A stretch of 64,000 nt of DNA from Lysobacterales bacterium (GTDB taxonomy: Bacteria; Pseudomonadota; Gammaproteobacteria; Xanthomonadales; Xanthomonadaceae). The notes beneath the pieces are model-generated. The model saw nothing but the letters and a program-made list of their open reading frames with translations. It was not told where the DNA came from and did no database searches. The position numbers were made by a program, and so were the translations under genes. Below are positions 62,481-64,000 of the stretch, piece after piece. The DNA is taken from NCBI GenBank assembly GCA_017302135.1, contig JAFLDZ010000014.1, positions 1-64,000 of the forward strand, written 5' to 3'. The first letter of the stretch is position 1. Each line of letters opens with the position of its first letter.

Positions 62481-63191
62481 TCAGGGCGAAGGTTTCCCGG
62501 ATGGCAACGGCGGCGGAACCGTGATCCTGCGGCTCGTCAGCCCGGGTGGCGCCATGCCCGGCGGGACGACGCGGTCGGCCGGAATGTCGATCCGCCGGCC
62601 GGCGCTGTCGAAGAATTCGAAGTCGGGCGAGTACATCAGGATCGGTTCGATGCGCTGGCCGTCGTCGGTCGCCTGGTAATGGCGGACATAGCCTTCCGGC
62701 AATTGGAAATCTTCCGGAACCGCCAGCCCGATCAACGGCGGACTGGTGCCGGGCGGATTGAACGCGCCGATCCCCGAGTGGATGCCGGCCTTGTGCAATT
62801 CATCGATGACTTCCGCGGCCGTCGGTTCCATGCCCGGCGGGATGACATCCGCCAGATCCACGGAGGACAGATCGCCGCCCGGTACGGCCGGTGGCGGGGT
62901 CATATCGCGCGGCATGGCGGTTGTTCCGGACGACGTGGGCTGCATCGCAGCGATGCCGGGGCGATCGGAAGCGCGTTCATCGATCACGGCCTGTCCGGAA
63001 TCCGACGGCGCCTGCCTGCCCATCATGAGATAACCGATGCCGCCGGCCGCCAGTACCACGGCAAGCGTCTTGTACAGCAGCACGGACCGCGCGCCGCGGG
63101 TGCCGTGCTCGGTGATGCGCACGCCCTCGCCGTCCTGTCCGGACGGCGAGGTGTGCTTCTTTGAAGCATGCTTGTTTTCGGGATGGTCCAT
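62481..63191 (-). CDS. Single-pass membrane protein, proline-rich (236 aa)
   Basis: Unrecognised. A charged N-terminus (about 35 residues) is followed by one transmembrane segment (LLYKTLAVVLAAGGIGYLMM, about 38-57) and a long periplasmic region with prolines and PPG motifs (DVIPPGMEPTAAEV, VVPPGMAPPG). The middle part has a conserved-looking IGLAVPEDFQLPEGYVRHYQ and PILMYSPDFEFFDSAGRRID. Its stop overlaps the alternative CTG start of the Lnt-like gene, so the two are probably translated together; it may be a partner of that enzyme. Confidence 0.72.
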   Translation of the reverse strand: MDHPENKHASKKHTSPSGQDGEGVRITEHGTRGARSVLLYKTLAVVLAAGGIGYLMMGRQAPSDSGQAVIDERASDRPGIAAMQPTSSGTTAMPRDMTPPPAVPGGDLSSVDLADVIPPGMEPTAAEVIDELHKAGIHSGIGAFNPPGTSPPLIGLAVPEDFQLPEGYVRHYQATDDGQRIEPILMYSPDFEFFDSAGRRIDIPADRVVPPGMAPPGLTSRRITVPPPLPSGKPSP

Positions 63192-63216
63192 CGAGACGCA
63201 CCCTACTGCATTGCGA

Positions 63217-64000
63217 TCAGAACGGGCTCGGCGGGCTGAACACCGACAGGCCCCAACCCATGCGCTCGTGGCCGTACTGGTTCCAGATCGGGCTCTTGCC
63301 GCCGGCGAAGGACGTGTAGCGGGCCGCGCCCGTGCCGGTGGTGCCGCCCCACAGACCTGCGGACACGGTGCCGCCGGTGTAGGTCGGATGGACGTCGTCC
63401 GACTGGATGTAGTCGTAGCTGCTCGACGACGACACGAAGTGGGTGTTGGCGTCGCGCAGGGTCGGGCGCAGCGTCGAGGTGATGCGGGTCAGGTAGCTCG
63501 ATTCGCTTTCGCCCAGCACGTACTTCAGCGCATCGGAATCGATCTGGCCGTCGCCGTTGCTGTCGTAATCCGCGCCCATGTATTGCGCGAAGTTGTCGGC
63601 GCACTGGAAGCCCTTCTGGCGGGCGTATTCGCACATCCAGTAGTTCATCTGGGCGATCGCCGGAAGGAACTTGTCGCGCAGATTGACCTTGGCGCCGGTG
63701 ACCGGATCGTTGCAGGAGCTCAGCACGTTGTCGGCGTTGTAGCCGGGGTAGTACAGATTGCCGACAACCTTCAGCTTGACGCCGGAATAGGCGTTGGCGT
63801 TGATGTAGTTCATCGCGGACGAGACGTACGTCTTGCAGTTGTTCACCGCCGTCGTCAGCACGCTGTAATTGCAGGTGCCGGTCTGGCCCTTGAAGCTGGT
63901 GCGCGCCTGCAGGCCGTCGTTGCCGCACATTTCGAAGGTCACCACGCGGGTCGACGTGGCCTGCATGTACGAGCGCTCGGCGACGATCTTGTTGTTGTAG
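63217..64000 (-). CDS. SGNH/GDSL-type hydrolase, 5' part missing (260 codons visible)
   Basis: C-terminal part of a secreted-type SGNH hydrolase; the start lies outside the window. The block III motif GxND is in TFEMCGNDGLQ, and block V Asp-x-x-His is DDVHPT; the serine of block I is beyond the edge. A calcium-binding EF-hand-like loop DYDSNGDGQIDSD lies in the middle, an insertion unusual in simple esterases. Cysteine residues (CNYSV, NCKTY, SSCND, CEYARQKGFQC) suggest disulfides in an extracellular protein. The gene ends 25 bp upstream of the proline-rich membrane protein gene on the same strand. Confidence 0.85.
   Translation of the reverse strand, partial: YNNKIVAERSYMQATSTRVVTFEMCGNDGLQARTSFKGQTGTCNYSVLTTAVNNCKTYVSSAMNYINANAYSGVKLKVVGNLYYPGYNADNVLSSCNDPVTGAKVNLRDKFLPAIAQMNYWMCEYARQKGFQCADNFAQYMGADYDSNGDGQIDSDALKYVLGESESSYLTRITSTLRPTLRDANTHFVSSSSSYDYIQSDDVHPTYTGGTVSAGLWGGTTGTGAARYTSFAGGKSPIWNQYGHERMGWGLSVFSPPSPF

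Noticed and set aside
1..64000. CRISPR arrays, tRNA/rRNA genes, transposases and prophage structural genes
   Set aside because: Looked for evenly spaced repeats, tRNA-like cloverleaf ends and transposase or capsid motifs by eye; none was seen. A tRNA or structured RNA with little sequence signature could still be missed.

Overview
The window is GC-rich with a strong G/C preference at third codon positions. Several markers point to a gammaproteobacterium of the Xanthomonadaceae/Lysobacteraceae (Lysobacter-, Luteimonas- or Xanthomonas-like). These are a scattered oleABCD set, a UbiM-type ubiquinone hydroxylase next to ubiJ-ubiB, a toxin with the XVIPCD signal of Xanthomonadales killing type IV secretion systems, two M16 peptidases and REP-like hairpins. 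No tRNA, rRNA, CRISPR array, transposase or phage structural gene was recognised. Nothing here was checked against a database; family names rest on recognisable motifs.

Layout. 0.2-2 kb: an acyl-CoA dehydrogenase. 2-9.8 kb: a seven-gene minus-strand operon with a coiled-coil protein, a substrate-binding/OmpA fusion, ABC permease and ATPase, a membrane coiled-coil protein, PspA and an AAA+ ATPase. This looks like an envelope-stress module built around an importer. 9.9-17.1 kb: housekeeping (PlsC-like acyltransferase, ArfB, DUF2059, TruC, M16 peptidase) with a large inverted-repeat element at 12.8-13.5 kb. 17.3-19.6 kb: ubiJ-ubiB. 19.7-45.3 kb: an olefin (ole) hydrocarbon region whose genes oleD, oleC, oleB and oleA share one strand but are pushed apart by cargo. 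The cargo is a 1417-residue SIR2-STAND-TPR defence-like protein, an S41 peptidase, ubiM, an HTH-GHKL-DUF4325 regulator, and a second PspA operon (DUF2170/YjfI, PspA, YqiJ-like, YqiK-like flotillin, a giant AAA ATPase, a PLD nuclease/lipase).

45.5-64 kb: mostly envelope and secreted proteins. These are a DUF4156 lipoprotein, a second M16 peptidase, an SDR, TrmL, an EF-hand protein, a thioredoxin, a fasciclin protein, a beta-helix protein, a probable antibacterial T4SS effector with two HNH motifs, a gluzincin-like peptidase, a LAS-type peptidase, an Lnt-like acyltransferase with an extra C-terminal region, and a partial SGNH hydrolase at the right edge.

Two themes recur. First, there are two independent PspA plus AAA+ ATPase modules, one tied to an ABC importer/OmpA fusion and one to a flotillin raft. 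Second, two accessory units have promoter-proximal repeats and apparently leaderless start codons: tandem TCACATGTGA before the DUF2170 gene and tandem AAACAGTTT before the GHKL regulator. The regulator gene ends 4 bp before oleB, so it may have placed an ole gene under new control.
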